The notes: a model not told the origin generated them from the sequence alone. Positions 1 to 8,154 are shown, counted from the stretch's first letter. The stretch: DNA of 27,944 nucleotides from Cacconaster sp045599325 (GCA_045599325.1 JAZRVT010000037.1:1-27944), one strand, 5' to 3'. Program-made: numbers and translations.

Positions 1-1
1 C

Positions 2-1294
2 CTGCTCTGGAGCGAACTGATAACCGTAAATACCAACACCACCGACCGTAACGATCTGAAACCTGCTGTGACCAACATCGAATACCTCAATTTCGCGGAC
101 GGCAACGGTATGCTTCAGTTCAAGATAAACATCGACCCGGAAACGAACGAGCCTTACCGCGGCAACGCTGCCATAGCTCTCTATGACGCTGACACCAAGG
201 AGGTTATCTGGAGCTGGCACGTCTGGATGACTGAGACACCTCACGATGTTGTCACCGGAGGCAATACCACTGCCGGTACATATTCATATGAATTGCCTGA
301 CGGCACCAAGGTGGACTATGCTGCAGAGGCGACAACCGGCAAACTCATCATAATGGACCGAAACCTCGGCGCCATCTCAGCAAACCCTGCAGACGGATGG
401 AAGACCTACGGCCTCTACTACCAGAACGGCCGCCGCGACCCGTTCATAGGCGGACATTGGGACGGGACACCTTCAGGTGGCGGCTCTACCGGTTTAGGAG
501 GTGATGAAAAAATTAACGTACGTCACGACGAGTCAACCCCATTCGTTGTCGGAGAAGCAGACGGCAGTACGGCTCCAGTGTGGTATAACGAAGAACTTGC
601 ACCTAAGGGATGGAATTTCCTGAACAAGTATCAAAACATTTCCACGGCTCTGCGTTTCCCTATGACATTCTCATCATTTAATCCTACGAACAACCAATGG
701 ACTGACTATCAAGACTCCGACAATAAGAGTTGGATGGACCCGAATGTCGGCGGAGACAAGAAAGGACAGACAACAGGCGGTGTCCACGGCAGCACAGGTC
801 TTTCCGACGGCGGTCACCAGTCATACTGGAACCGCACCAAGACCATTATGGACCCGTGCCCGGTAGGTTATTCCGTGCTTGGTGACAAATATGACAATAT
901 TACTGGTATTTACCTTAGTGACTCAGACACCAAGCAGATGATATTTGAAGAAGCAGGCAACACTGATTTCAGTGCTTGGATCCAGGACCACCCGGATCAT
1001 CCTGTCTATGGTATGATGAGCAAGTTCACCTACAATGGCACCACATACTATACCTGGTGGCCTGCGGCAGGCGTCAGGTCCGTCCAAGGCAGACTTGCTG
1101 ATGTGGGTTATCGTGGAATGTATTTCCATTACGACCACATTGCCCATACGCATGGTGGCCACGGATCCAGTCTCTACTACACCAGTGGAGGCAATGTCAA
1201 CTGGGCTGGCAACACGACGACCAACCAGGCCGCATCTGTCCGCTGCGTCCGCGAGAAGCAGTTCGGTGATCTCAGCAAGTATCCGCTGAGATAG
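2..1294 (+). CDS. Fimbrillin-like / FISUMP-type surface protein, 3' part
   Basis: The frame is open from the left edge, so the gene starts outside the window; a GTG at 68 is in frame but is only an internal codon in my view. About 430 residues are visible. The segment VIWSWHVWM followed by MDRNLGA, then DPCPVGYSV, and a C-terminal SVRCVRE are typical of a Bacteroidales family of exported proteins annotated as fimbrillin-like or as carrying the Fibrobacter succinogenes major paralogous (FISUMP) domain. These are believed to be surface or pilus-associated; no enzyme function is known. The chain is rich in Trp, Tyr, Gly and Asn, as expected for a secreted beta-rich domain. The signal peptide and N-terminal domains are not visible. 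Its 3' end faces upp across a shared terminator. The family call is from motif recall, and the precise role is unknown. Confidence 0.75.
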   Translation: MLWSELITVNTNTTDRNDLKPAVTNIEYLNFADGNGMLQFKINIDPETNEPYRGNAAIALYDADTKEVIWSWHVWMTETPHDVVTGGNTTAGTYSYELPDGTKVDYAAEATTGKLIIMDRNLGAISANPADGWKTYGLYYQNGRRDPFIGGHWDGTPSGGGSTGLGGDEKINVRHDESTPFVVGEADGSTAPVWYNEELAPKGWNFLNKYQNISTALRFPMTFSSFNPTNNQWTDYQDSDNKSWMDPNVGGDKKGQTTGGVHGSTGLSDGGHQSYWNRTKTIMDPCPVGYSVLGDKYDNITGIYLSDSDTKQMIFEEAGNTDFSAWIQDHPDHPVYGMMSKFTYNGTTYYTWWPAAGVRSVQGRLADVGYRGMYFHYDHIAHTHGGHGSSLYYTSGGNVNWAGNTTTNQAASVRCVREKQFGDLSKYPLR

Positions 1295-1320
1295 CCCCAT
1301 CTGTCAGTCCGGATTATAAA

Positions 1321-1360
1321 AACCGCCGTTGCAACCATATCTGCAGCGGCGGTCTTTTTT
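1321..1360. terminator. Bidirectional intrinsic terminator
   Basis: A 12-bp stem is formed by 1322-1333 and 1342-1353, with one G-T wobble and an 8-base loop. A T-run follows on the plus strand (1355-1361), and an A-rich run on the other side gives a T-run on the minus strand. It lies between two convergent genes and should stop transcripts from both. Confidence 0.85.
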
Positions 1361-1376
1361 TCGATTGGCTGGCGGA

Positions 1377-2006
1377 CTACTTCGTTCCGAAGATACGGTC
1401 GCCGGCGTCGCCGAGACCCGGAAGGATGTAGGCGTTAGGGTTCAGCTGCTCGTCGAGCGATGCGCAGTAGATGTCGACGTCCGGATGGTCTGTCTGCATC
1501 TTGCGGACGCCTTCAGGGGCGGCCACAAGGCACATAAGGCGGATGTTGGAGCATCCCATATTCTTCAGCATCGCTATGGCGTCCGAAGCGCTGCCGCCGG
1601 TGGCGAGCATTGGGTCTGTCACGATCACGAGGCGCTGGTCGATGTCGAAAGGCATCTTGCAGTAGTAGGTCACAGGCTTGTGGGTCTGCTCGTCACGGTA
1701 GAGGCCTATATGGCCCACTTTAGCCACAGGTATGAGGGTGAGGAGACCGTCGACCATTCCGAGGCCGGCGCGGAGGATAGGCACGATGGCAAGTTTGCGT
1801 CCGGAAATGGCGCGCGCCGTTGTCCTGCACATAGGGGTCTCGATCTCTATCTCTTCCAGAGGGAGGTCGCGGGTGACCTCATAGCCCATAAGGAGGGAGA
1901 TTTCTTTAAGAAGGTCGCGGAAATCTTTGGCACCTGTATGGATGTCGCGGAGGATGCTCAGCTTGTGCTGGATCATCGGATGGTTGATGACGTGGAGTTG
2001 GCTCAT
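1377..2006 (-). CDS. upp: Uracil phosphoribosyltransferase
   Basis: This 209-residue cytoplasmic enzyme makes UMP from uracil and PRPP in pyrimidine salvage. The PRPP-binding loop VIVTDPMLATGGSA is seen around residues 127-141, with the acidic residue D131 in the usual position. PILRAGLGMVDGL and the C-terminal GDAGDRIFGT uracil-binding segment are also present. The length is normal for the family (about 208-210). ATG is chosen because it starts the conserved N-terminus and lies 18 bp downstream of a good -7 box. It is monocistronic, ending 17 bp before a bidirectional terminator. Nothing looks damaged. Confidence 0.96.
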   Translation of the reverse strand: MSQLHVINHPMIQHKLSILRDIHTGAKDFRDLLKEISLLMGYEVTRDLPLEEIEIETPMCRTTARAISGRKLAIVPILRAGLGMVDGLLTLIPVAKVGHIGLYRDEQTHKPVTYYCKMPFDIDQRLVIVTDPMLATGGSASDAIAMLKNMGCSNIRLMCLVAAPEGVRKMQTDHPDVDIYCASLDEQLNPNAYILPGLGDAGDRIFGTK

Positions 2007-2007
2007 T

Positions 2008-2040
2008 TTGGAAAGGTATTATGCAAATTTACTATCTTTG
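2008..2040 (+). promoter_or_regulatory. Promoter-like sequence for the lipoprotein remnant
   Basis: On the plus strand TATCTTTG (2033-2040) matches TAnnTTTG, and TTGG lies 21 bases upstream (2008-2011). It overlaps the divergent upp promoter. A weak call, because AT-rich spacers often hold such matches. Confidence 0.35.
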
Positions 2041-2054
2041 CTTTGATTAATCAA
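2024..2054 (-). promoter_or_regulatory. Promoter of upp
   Basis: On the minus strand a perfect Bacteroidota -7 box, TAAATTTG (2031-2024), is preceded by 19 bases and then TTGA (2054-2051), close to the -33 TTTG element. The upp ATG is 18 bp downstream. Assigned by consensus match only. Confidence 0.6.
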
Positions 2055-2077
2055 GAATATTGAGTCAGAGCAGATAT

Positions 2078-2158
2078 GTGAAAGCCCTTCTGTATGCTGC
2101 GCTGGTGTTTTTCCTCGCCGCCTGCCACGAAGTCGAGCCGGTGGAGTCTAGATTGTAG
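2078..2158 (+). pseudogene. 26-codon lipoprotein-like mini-ORF, probably a 5' remnant
   Basis: GTG at 2078 opens a 26-residue frame: MKALLYAALVFFLAAC, then HEVEPVESRL and a stop. This is a textbook lipoprotein signal peptide (positive start, hydrophobic core, lipobox LAAC with Cys16) followed by only ten residues of mature chain. In-frame upstream codons run back to a TTG at 2060. The 3' end overlaps the 3' end of the convergent DUF1846 gene by 11 bp. I read it as the start of a larger lipoprotein gene cut off by a rearrangement. A genuine tiny lipoprotein, similar in size to known lysis-type lipoproteins, cannot be ruled out. No function is assigned. Confidence 0.4.
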
Positions 2159-3656
2159 CAGTGTTGGCGAGCTCGCCGGTCGAGAGGTGGCGGCTCTTTT
2201 TCTTCACAGGGTCGCAGGTCAGGCCGACTCCGAGTTTCTTGAAGACCTTCTGGTCAACTTCGCTCAGCATCACAGTCGTGTGAACCTGGCAGCCGTTGAA
2301 CTGAGGCAGGCTGGCAAGTGCCCTGGCGCAGTATTCATTCTCATTCGAGAGCATTGCGAGCGCCACCAGCACCTCGTCGGTATGGAGGCGCGGGTTGTTG
2401 CCGTGGAGGTAGTTGACCTTCATATTCTGTATCGGGGTGATCATCTCCTGTGAAATGAGTTTCACGGAGTGGTCGATGCCGGCCAGATGCTTGGTTGCAT
2501 TGAGGATAAGTGCGGCGCTCGGACCGAGCAGCCGGCTCGACTCTGCAGTGATGATTGTGCCGTCGGCGAGTTCTATTGCGGCGGAATCAGTCCCTGAGGC
2601 ATCCTTGCGCTCCTTCGCTGCCACTGTCACACGGCGGTAGTCTGTCGTGATCTTGAGCTGTTTCATCAGCAGCGCGATCTTGTTGACCTCGCTTTCGCCG
2701 CATTCTCCCTCGGCAAGTCTGCAGAGGGAAGCGTAGTAGCGTCGGATGATCTCCTGCTTCGACGCTTCGCAGCACGCCTCGTCGTCGCAGATGCAGGCAC
2801 TGATCATATTGACGCCCATATCTGTAGGGGACTTGTACGGACTTTCGCCGTAGATGCCCTCGAAGAGGGTGTTCAGGACAGGGAATATCTCAATGTCGCG
2901 GTTGTAGTTCACTGCGGTGCGCCCGTATGCCTCGAGGTGGAACGGGTCGATCATATTGACGTCGTTCAGGTCGGCTGTCGCCGCCTCATAAGCCATATGG
3001 ACCGGATGCTTGAGCGGAAGGTCCCATACAGGGAAGGTTTCGAACTTCGCATAGCCCGCCTTGATGCCGCGCTTCTGCTCCTGATAGAGCTGGCTGAGGC
3101 AGACTGCCATCTTTCCGCTTCCCGGACCCGGGGCTGTGACGATGACGAGAGGCTTGGTGGTCTCGACGTAGTCGTTCTTGCCGAAGCCCTCATCGGAATC
3201 GATAAGCGCCACGTTTTCGGGATATCCTTCGATGATGCGGTGGTAGTATACTTTGATGCCGAGCCTTTCGAGTTTGTGGCGGTAGGTGTCGGCGCTGGAC
3301 TGGCCGTTGTAGTGGGTGATGACAACTGAGTTGACCTGGAATCCTCTGACGAGGAACTCTTCTCTGAGGCGGAGCACGTCGACGTCGTAGGTGATGCCGA
3401 TGTCTGCGCGGACTTTGCTCTTCTCGATGTCCACTGCGCTGATGACGATGACGATTTCAAGGTCCTGGCGCAGCTGGTTGAGCATCTTCAGCTTGCTGTC
3501 AGGCTCGAAGCCCGGAAGCACGCGGCTTGCGTGGTTGTCGTCGAAAAGCTTGCCGCCAAACTCCATATAGAGCTTGTTGCCGAATTGCGAAATCCGCTCC
3601 TTGATGTGTTCTGCCTGGATTTTGAGATATTTCTCGTTGTCGAACCCGTATTTCAT
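2148..3656 (-). CDS. DUF1846 family protein
   Basis: A 502-residue cytoplasmic protein of the DUF1846 family (about 500 residues is usual). The N-terminus MKYGFDNEKYLKIQAEHI is characteristic of the family. A glycine-rich loop APGPGSGK ends at Lys182 and resembles a nucleotide-binding P-loop. The family is widespread in Firmicutes and Bacteroidota and has solved structures, but I know of no established reaction. ATG at 3656 is preferred over an in-frame TTG at 3680, because the TTG lies inside the promoter -7 box and the family begins at MKYGF. It is transcribed alone towards upp, with its end overlapping the lipoprotein remnant. It looks intact. Confidence 0.9.
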   Translation of the reverse strand: MKYGFDNEKYLKIQAEHIKERISQFGNKLYMEFGGKLFDDNHASRVLPGFEPDSKLKMLNQLRQDLEIVIVISAVDIEKSKVRADIGITYDVDVLRLREEFLVRGFQVNSVVITHYNGQSSADTYRHKLERLGIKVYYHRIIEGYPENVALIDSDEGFGKNDYVETTKPLVIVTAPGPGSGKMAVCLSQLYQEQKRGIKAGYAKFETFPVWDLPLKHPVHMAYEAATADLNDVNMIDPFHLEAYGRTAVNYNRDIEIFPVLNTLFEGIYGESPYKSPTDMGVNMISACICDDEACCEASKQEIIRRYYASLCRLAEGECGESEVNKIALLMKQLKITTDYRRVTVAAKERKDASGTDSAAIELADGTIITAESSRLLGPSAALILNATKHLAGIDHSVKLISQEMITPIQNMKVNYLHGNNPRLHTDEVLVALAMLSNENEYCARALASLPQFNGCQVHTTVMLSEVDQKVFKKLGVGLTCDPVKKKSRHLSTGELANTATI

Positions 3657-3677
3657 AGTAAAAATGATTACGGGACG

Positions 3678-3708
3678 CAAAAATACTCAAATTCCCCGAA
3701 CTGACCAA
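3678..3708 (-). promoter_or_regulatory. Promoter of the DUF1846 gene
   Basis: On the minus strand TATTTTTG (3685-3678) matches the TAnnTTTG -7 box, with TTGG (3708-3705) 19 bases upstream as a near -33 element. The ATG lies 21 bp downstream. Confidence 0.55.
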
Positions 3709-3745
3709 CAATAATTGGCCTTTGGAACGGAAAATGAAGCTGGGG

Positions 3746-3774
3746 CAGCGGAGCGCTCAGGCAAAGCGCCGCTG
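3746..3774 (-). terminator. Hairpin after the phosphoesterase gene, possible terminator
   Basis: An 11-bp stem with one bulged A pairs 3746-3757 with 3764-3774 around a 6-base loop. On the minus strand it lies 22 bp past the phosphoesterase stop, but no T-run follows directly. Termination is therefore possible rather than clear. Confidence 0.35.
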
Positions 3775-3795
3775 ACTCTGATGGACGAACTGACG

Positions 3796-6135
3796 TTACT
3801 GCAGCTGGTAGCAGTAGATGTTTCCGGCAAAGTCGGTGAGGTAGAGGAGGTCACCGCAGACCTTAGGCTTGCAGAGGACCGGAAGGCCGACCCTCAGACT
3901 CCAGATGAAGAGTCCGCTGCTGCGGCGGAGGCAGTATACATAGCCGTCGTTGGCCCCGAAGATCACATTGTCCCTCCAGGCCGCAGGAGAACTCTCCACA
4001 GTCTTCTCGCGGTTCTTCGTGTATGGTGAAGTGTATATCACCGCCGGCTCAGTGAGGAAATTCCAGGCCTGGCCCATATCCTCCATATTGACCGCCAGCA
4101 TACCGTTGTTCGAAGTCCCCACGAAGATCTGCCCGTCAATGATCAGCGGCTCCGAGCGGGTGTTGAAGATATACGGGTACTTCTGGAACTTCAGCACTTC
4201 GCCCGAACGGGCGCCCACCTGCATGATCGCCCCGTAGCCCGAATAGACAAACGTCGTGTCGAGTACGGCGGGGGTGCAGCTGCTGTAGCGGTTGTCGTAG
4301 TCTTTCTTCTCCCAGAGGAAACCGCCCGTCGCAGCGTCGTAGCAGTAGCGTCCGACCCAGTAGCCGTTGGTCAGCAGAGCACCGGCTGCGGTCCTGTTCG
4401 TGCAGACGTTCGTTATGGAGCCGTGCTTGTGGCTGTTGGTCCAGAGTGTTTCGCCGGTGGCGGCGTCAAGTCCGCAGAGCGATGAGGCGCAGCCCGCGAA
4501 GACGATGCCGTCAGCTGCGTGGATGCCCTCCGTGAACGACGGATAGAAAGTAGTCTCAACCCTCCTGCTCCATTTCAGCGATCCGTCGGAAGCATTGATA
4601 GCATAGACATTGTAGTCCACGTCGCCCGCGAAGAGGACCCCGTCCATCAGTGCGAGGTCGCCCTTGACAGAGTTGCTGACAGGGCAGGACCATTCAATGG
4701 CTCCTGTAGCAGCATCCAGCGAGAACACGGCGCAGTCGCGGCCGTTCTCGTTGTCCATTCCGGCGATGTAGATGTGGCCGCCGCTGACTATCGGGTCGGT
4801 GAAATAGGTCTTGCAGGGGAGGGTTGTCATCCATTTCAGCCACGGCTCCTGCTCCTGGCGGGCGATGACTCTCTCGCCGTCATTGAATTCCGCCGCGACG
4901 CGGTAGACAGCGCCCGGGGAGAGAGGCTTCGGGAGAGAGGCCTCCCACATCATATCGTTGACCTGACGCATTGCGATGCGCTTGCCGTCAGGCAGCAGGA
5001 CCTCAGCCTTTACTGGCTCGCTGGCAGCGTCATAGACCACTGCACGGACGCGTCCGCCCGTTTCGTGAGCCACAATATGGTTGGTGACAGGGGCGTAGTG
5101 CATCCTTGTGGTGATCTCGCCGCGACGGTTGAAGGTGAATTCGCGGAGAGCGGATGCGGAGTGGTCGTTGCTGGCCTTGCCCGGGGCCATCGAGCAGTAG
5201 AACTCGACTCCGGCTGCGGTAATGGTCCTGTAGTCGTCGTGGCGGTGACCGTAGATGAATGCCTTTACATTTGCGTTTTCAGGTATCAGACTCACGGCGG
5301 CGTCGTGGTTGAACATCATCACAGGCGTTCCCGAAGGAATCGTCTTCAGGTCTTCCTGAATCCAGGCCCTGATGTCGTCGGCTGTGTATGAGGGTTTTGC
5401 ATCGCCCATAAGCATTGGGGTGACGATGAAGTGCACTCCTGCGGCGGTGAAAGAGTACCAGGCAGGGCCGAAGCAGTCCTCGAAGAGTTTCTCGCCATAG
5501 CTGTTGCCCAGATAGTCGGCCGACCCCTTGATCAGGTCGTGGTTGCCGATGGTATATACCATCCTGCGGCCGACGTTCCCGTCAACCATAGCCTTGGAGA
5601 AGAACTTCAGACCGCTTTCATAGCAGATGTCGCCCGTCACGGCAATGAAATCCTGATCGTGGATGGAGGCATATTCCTTGAGCCTGTCGATCCACTCCAT
5701 ATAGACCCGGTCCTCGATGTCGCTCATATGTGCGAAACTGCCGTAAGCCCTGCATCCGGCAAGTCCGAAATCAAGCCCGGCGTTGCCATTGTGCTGAATC
5801 TCTCCCTCAAGCCTGACTCCGGCAACAGCCTCCCTCACGTCGCTGAAGAAACGGTTGGTGTTGCGCCAGCCGTCAGGGGTGCTGACAGTGATGAAGCGGG
5901 TGCGTGGGTTCGGGCGGATGCTGTAGCGGCCGTTCCTGTCGGTGGTCACCACAGAGAAGCCGTCGGAAATGGCGACTCCCTCAATTCCTTTCTCACCTCT
6001 GTCAAGGATGCCGTTGGCGTTGCGGTCGTTGAAGACCGTACCATCGAAACTTTCGGTTTTCTGTGCCAGAGACTCTGTCCGGGCACCTGCGAGCAGCATC
6101 AGCGCCGCTGCAACAAGCAGATATCGTTTTGCCAT
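3796..6135 (-). CDS. Secreted calcineurin-like phosphoesterase with PQQ-type beta-propeller
   Basis: A 779-residue exported protein. An N-terminal signal peptide covers roughly residues 1-25. A beta-sandwich domain of the metallophosphoesterase-N type (FNDRNANGILDRGEKGIEG) follows to about 110. The calcineurin-like catalytic domain spans about 130-330 with metal-binding motifs HMSDIED, TGDIC, GNHD (His199), FNHD and GHRHDD. A metallophosphoesterase-C-type domain runs to about 430. From about 440 onward there are PQQ-like propeller repeats (for example SLDAATGAIEWS, INASDGSLKWS, LDAATGETLW). It should hydrolyse a phosphate ester in the periplasm or at the surface, but the substrate is unknown. 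It starts 13 bp after the response regulator, so it is probably the third gene of the kinase-regulator operon. That is an unusual partner for a two-component system. Confidence 0.85.
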   Translation of the reverse strand: MAKRYLLVAAALMLLAGARTESLAQKTESFDGTVFNDRNANGILDRGEKGIEGVAISDGFSVVTTDRNGRYSIRPNPRTRFITVSTPDGWRNTNRFFSDVREAVAGVRLEGEIQHNGNAGLDFGLAGCRAYGSFAHMSDIEDRVYMEWIDRLKEYASIHDQDFIAVTGDICYESGLKFFSKAMVDGNVGRRMVYTIGNHDLIKGSADYLGNSYGEKLFEDCFGPAWYSFTAAGVHFIVTPMLMGDAKPSYTADDIRAWIQEDLKTIPSGTPVMMFNHDAAVSLIPENANVKAFIYGHRHDDYRTITAAGVEFYCSMAPGKASNDHSASALREFTFNRRGEITTRMHYAPVTNHIVAHETGGRVRAVVYDAASEPVKAEVLLPDGKRIAMRQVNDMMWEASLPKPLSPGAVYRVAAEFNDGERVIARQEQEPWLKWMTTLPCKTYFTDPIVSGGHIYIAGMDNENGRDCAVFSLDAATGAIEWSCPVSNSVKGDLALMDGVLFAGDVDYNVYAINASDGSLKWSRRVETTFYPSFTEGIHAADGIVFAGCASSLCGLDAATGETLWTNSHKHGSITNVCTNRTAAGALLTNGYWVGRYCYDAATGGFLWEKKDYDNRYSSCTPAVLDTTFVYSGYGAIMQVGARSGEVLKFQKYPYIFNTRSEPLIIDGQIFVGTSNNGMLAVNMEDMGQAWNFLTEPAVIYTSPYTKNREKTVESSPAAWRDNVIFGANDGYVYCLRRSSGLFIWSLRVGLPVLCKPKVCGDLLYLTDFAGNIYCYQLQ

Positions 6136-6148
6136 ATTATTTGAATTA

Positions 6149-6874
6149 TCATTTTGTTTCGAGCCAGCGCAGGAACTCGTCGACGCGGGCCCGGGAAACA
6201 GTCATCTCGAAAGGAGCGCGGACGGTGGTCCTGAGCAGCAGGCGGCCGGAGAGGTGGCGGGATGCTTCCTTTATCGCGTTCCTCGACACAATCGCCCCCC
6301 TTGATATGCGGAAGAACCCGTACGGGCTTATCTGGCCCTCCAGCTGCTCGAGAGTGGATTCGATGATATACCTGTCTCCCCGGAAGGTCATAAGGTAGTT
6401 GGCCTTGTCTTCAGAGTAGAAGAATGCGACTTCCTTCGCCGCGACAGGAATGATGCGGTCTCCGATACGTACGGTGGAGTATTCGAGATATCTGGGCGTG
6501 TTCTCATCGGCTTTCGGCGCAATGAGCACTTCCGCTCTCGATACAGCCCTTCTCAAGGCATCGAGGCTCAGCGGCTTGAGAAGATAGTCGATTCCTCCGA
6601 CCTCGAAGGCTTTGATGGCATAGGTGTCGTAGGCTGTCGTCATAATCACCTTCGAATGTATCTCCGTCTGCCTGAATATCTCGAAGCAGTCTCCGTCGAG
6701 GAGCTCGACATCCATAAATATCACGTCAGGTTCGCGGCTCTTTGAGAGGTACGCCACGGTCGAGGCCACGGAATCGGTCATCGCCACGACTTCGACGGCC
6801 GGGAATTCAGCCGACAGCACCCTGGCCAGCTGGTCGCGGGCCATTTTCTCATCTTCAACTATCAGGGCTTTCAT
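6149..6874 (-). CDS. LytTR-family response regulator
   Basis: A 241-residue transcription regulator. The receiver domain (about 1-120) has the acidic pocket E7-D8, the phospho-acceptor D55 in VIFMDVE, a switch Thr in MTTAYD and the conserved Lys in LLKPL. The C-terminal LytTR DNA-binding domain (about 135-240) has the typical FFYSEDKANYL, FFRISRGAIVSRNAI and MTVSRARVDEFLRWL segments. LytTR domains bind pairs of 9-bp direct repeats, one helical face apart. Such a pair is present at 8065-8094, between this operon and the sugar locus. The start overlaps the kinase stop by 4 bp, which implies translational coupling. The gene looks intact. Confidence 0.93.
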   Translation of the reverse strand: MKALIVEDEKMARDQLARVLSAEFPAVEVVAMTDSVASTVAYLSKSREPDVIFMDVELLDGDCFEIFRQTEIHSKVIMTTAYDTYAIKAFEVGGIDYLLKPLSLDALRRAVSRAEVLIAPKADENTPRYLEYSTVRIGDRIIPVAAKEVAFFYSEDKANYLMTFRGDRYIIESTLEQLEGQISPYGFFRISRGAIVSRNAIKEASRHLSGRLLLRTTVRAPFEMTVSRARVDEFLRWLETK

Positions 6875-8013
6875 ATCAGTGGAAGTTTGACTGTGAATTC
6901 ATTCTCCGACTCGGTTATCCCGACTTTCCTTCCGGAGAGGTCATCGTACTGCTGGCGGATATACTTGAGCCCGAGTCCGGTGGAGCCGGCGCGGCTTACC
7001 TTCGGATGACGGTTGTTGGTCACTGAGACATAGTCACCGTCAGAACTGATGCGGATCCTCAGAGGGTCGTCCGGCAGCACGGCGTTATGTTTCGTGGCGT
7101 TCTCAATCAGCAGCTGGACACAGCAGGGGACGACCGACTTGTGCATCGCATCGCCGCTGATGCTCACCTCCACCTCGATGCCTTCGGGCCAGCGCACCTC
7201 CAGCAGGTCCACATACTGCCCCACGAACTCCATCTCGTCGCGGAGCGGCACGAGGGTCTTCTCCTCGTTGCTTATCAGGTAGCGGTAGATGTCCGCAAGC
7301 TTGTGGGTGAAGATGCTCGCATCTTCAGGACTCTGCTCCTGTATCAGGCAGTCAAGCACATTAAGGGAGTTGAAGAGGAAATGGGGGTTGACCTGCTGCT
7401 TGAGCTTGAGATACCTGTACTGCGCGAGGTTTGCCTCTGCCTTGGCCGCTTCGGCTGCCTTGCCTGCCTTGATGGCGGATTCCGCCACCAGTATGAGGGC
7501 GAGACAACTGAACACATAGTCCACTACTATGCCGACAATCGTTGTCCTTGTGTCTTCGAAACCCCTGGACTGCACGACCAGCAGAAGCCTGATGACTATG
7601 ATCACCACAAATGCGACCAGCATCCATCTGAGAGTGCTTCCTGAGTTCTCCTGCATTCCTGACGGGTGGCGCTTCCTGTCGAGTTTCGCGCAGCTGTCAA
7701 GCGCCAGGCCGATGATCTCCGTGGAGACCAGAGTCGAGAGAGGGTAGATCAGGAGAGGGGAGGACAGCAGCATCTTGAGAGGGGTCGCAGTGCACCAGCC
7801 GAGCCCGAACCCGACGACGTTGACTGCAATCACACTGCAGACCATGAACACGCCGGAGGTCTGCCTGCGCAGGCAAATCACCACTGCCAGCACCATAGTG
7901 AGGAGCGTCAGCAGGAGGTCGTCCGCCAGCCCGGCTGCGCGGCAGGAGAGCGATACGGCGAAATGGAGTATCGCAAAGAGGTGAATGATAATGGAATTCG
8001 TAAGTTTTGCCAT
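6871..8013 (-). CDS. LytS/YehU-type membrane sensor histidine kinase
   Basis: A 380-residue inner-membrane kinase. Six hydrophobic segments fill about residues 5-185 with no large periplasmic loop, so sensing is probably within the membrane or through an interaction partner. A short charged Ala-rich helix leads into the His_kinase domain: QQVNPHFLFNSLN with phospho-acceptor His211, then the ATP-binding N-box LLIENATKHN and the G-box STGLGLKYI. It should phosphorylate D55 of the adjacent LytTR regulator. The signal is unknown. The divergent sugar locus suggests a link to glycan uptake, which is inference. The start is ATG at 8013, 18 bp from a perfect -7 box. Confidence 0.93.
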   Translation of the reverse strand: MAKLTNSIIIHLFAILHFAVSLSCRAAGLADDLLLTLLTMVLAVVICLRRQTSGVFMVCSVIAVNVVGFGLGWCTATPLKMLLSSPLLIYPLSTLVSTEIIGLALDSCAKLDRKRHPSGMQENSGSTLRWMLVAFVVIIVIRLLLVVQSRGFEDTRTTIVGIVVDYVFSCLALILVAESAIKAGKAAEAAKAEANLAQYRYLKLKQQVNPHFLFNSLNVLDCLIQEQSPEDASIFTHKLADIYRYLISNEEKTLVPLRDEMEFVGQYVDLLEVRWPEGIEVEVSISGDAMHKSVVPCCVQLLIENATKHNAVLPDDPLRIRISSDGDYVSVTNNRHPKVSRAGSTGLGLKYIRQQYDDLSGRKVGITESENEFTVKLPLI

Positions 8014-8030
8014 TGCCGGGACCTGTTCTA

Positions 8031-8038
8031 CAAATATA
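8031..8038 (-). promoter_or_regulatory. -7 box of the kinase-regulator operon
   Basis: On the minus strand TATATTTG matches TAnnTTTG exactly. The corresponding -33 position (about 8058-8061) reads ATGG, a poor match, which fits a promoter needing an activator. The ATCATTC-like operator repeats begin only 4 bp further upstream. Confidence 0.5.
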
Positions 8039-8064
8039 GCACTTTATTTCGATATCTCCATTTT

Positions 8065-8094
8065 ACCATTCATCCCTAAAATCTGACCATTCAT
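8065..8094 (+). promoter_or_regulatory. Tandem direct repeat, proposed LytTR regulator operator
   Basis: ACCATTCAT occurs at 8065-8073 and, identically, at 8086-8094. The spacer is 12 bp, giving a 21-bp period (two helical turns). Identity extends two bases further (CC) in both copies. LytTR regulators such as ComE, BlpR, AgrA and VirR bind two 9-bp repeats with a 12-13 bp spacer just upstream of the promoter, with related half-sites. Here the second copy ends 7 bp before the transporter -33 element, and the first begins close to the kinase promoter. The repeat is seen directly; the operator role is inference. Confidence 0.7.
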
Positions 8095-8101
8095 CCTTTT
8101 T

Positions 8102-8135
8102 TTTGTCAGGCGACAAAGAATTTTGTATAATTTTG
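8102..8135 (+). promoter_or_regulatory. Promoter of the MFS-susCD locus
   Basis: TAATTTTG (8128-8135) matches the TAnnTTTG -7 box and TTTG (8102-8105) the -33 element, with a 22-bp spacing that is slightly long. The ATG is 19 bp downstream, so the leader would be very short. The proposed LytTR repeats abut its upstream edge. Confidence 0.55.
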
Positions 8136-8154
8136 ATACAATAGTATATAATTG

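Noticed and set aside
1329..2063. 244-codon plus-strand frame opposite upp
   Set aside because: It is a complement shadow of a fully conserved enzyme gene, and its start lies in the terminator.
4689..4699. Single CCATTCA-like matches inside coding regions (here and near 9528) as extra LytTR sites
   Set aside because: They are single copies inside genes, with no partner repeat at a 21-bp distance and no promoter beside them.
4519..6144. Long plus-strand frames opposite the phosphoesterase gene
   Set aside because: They mirror the GC-rich codons of the true gene and have no recognisable motif, signal or promoter.
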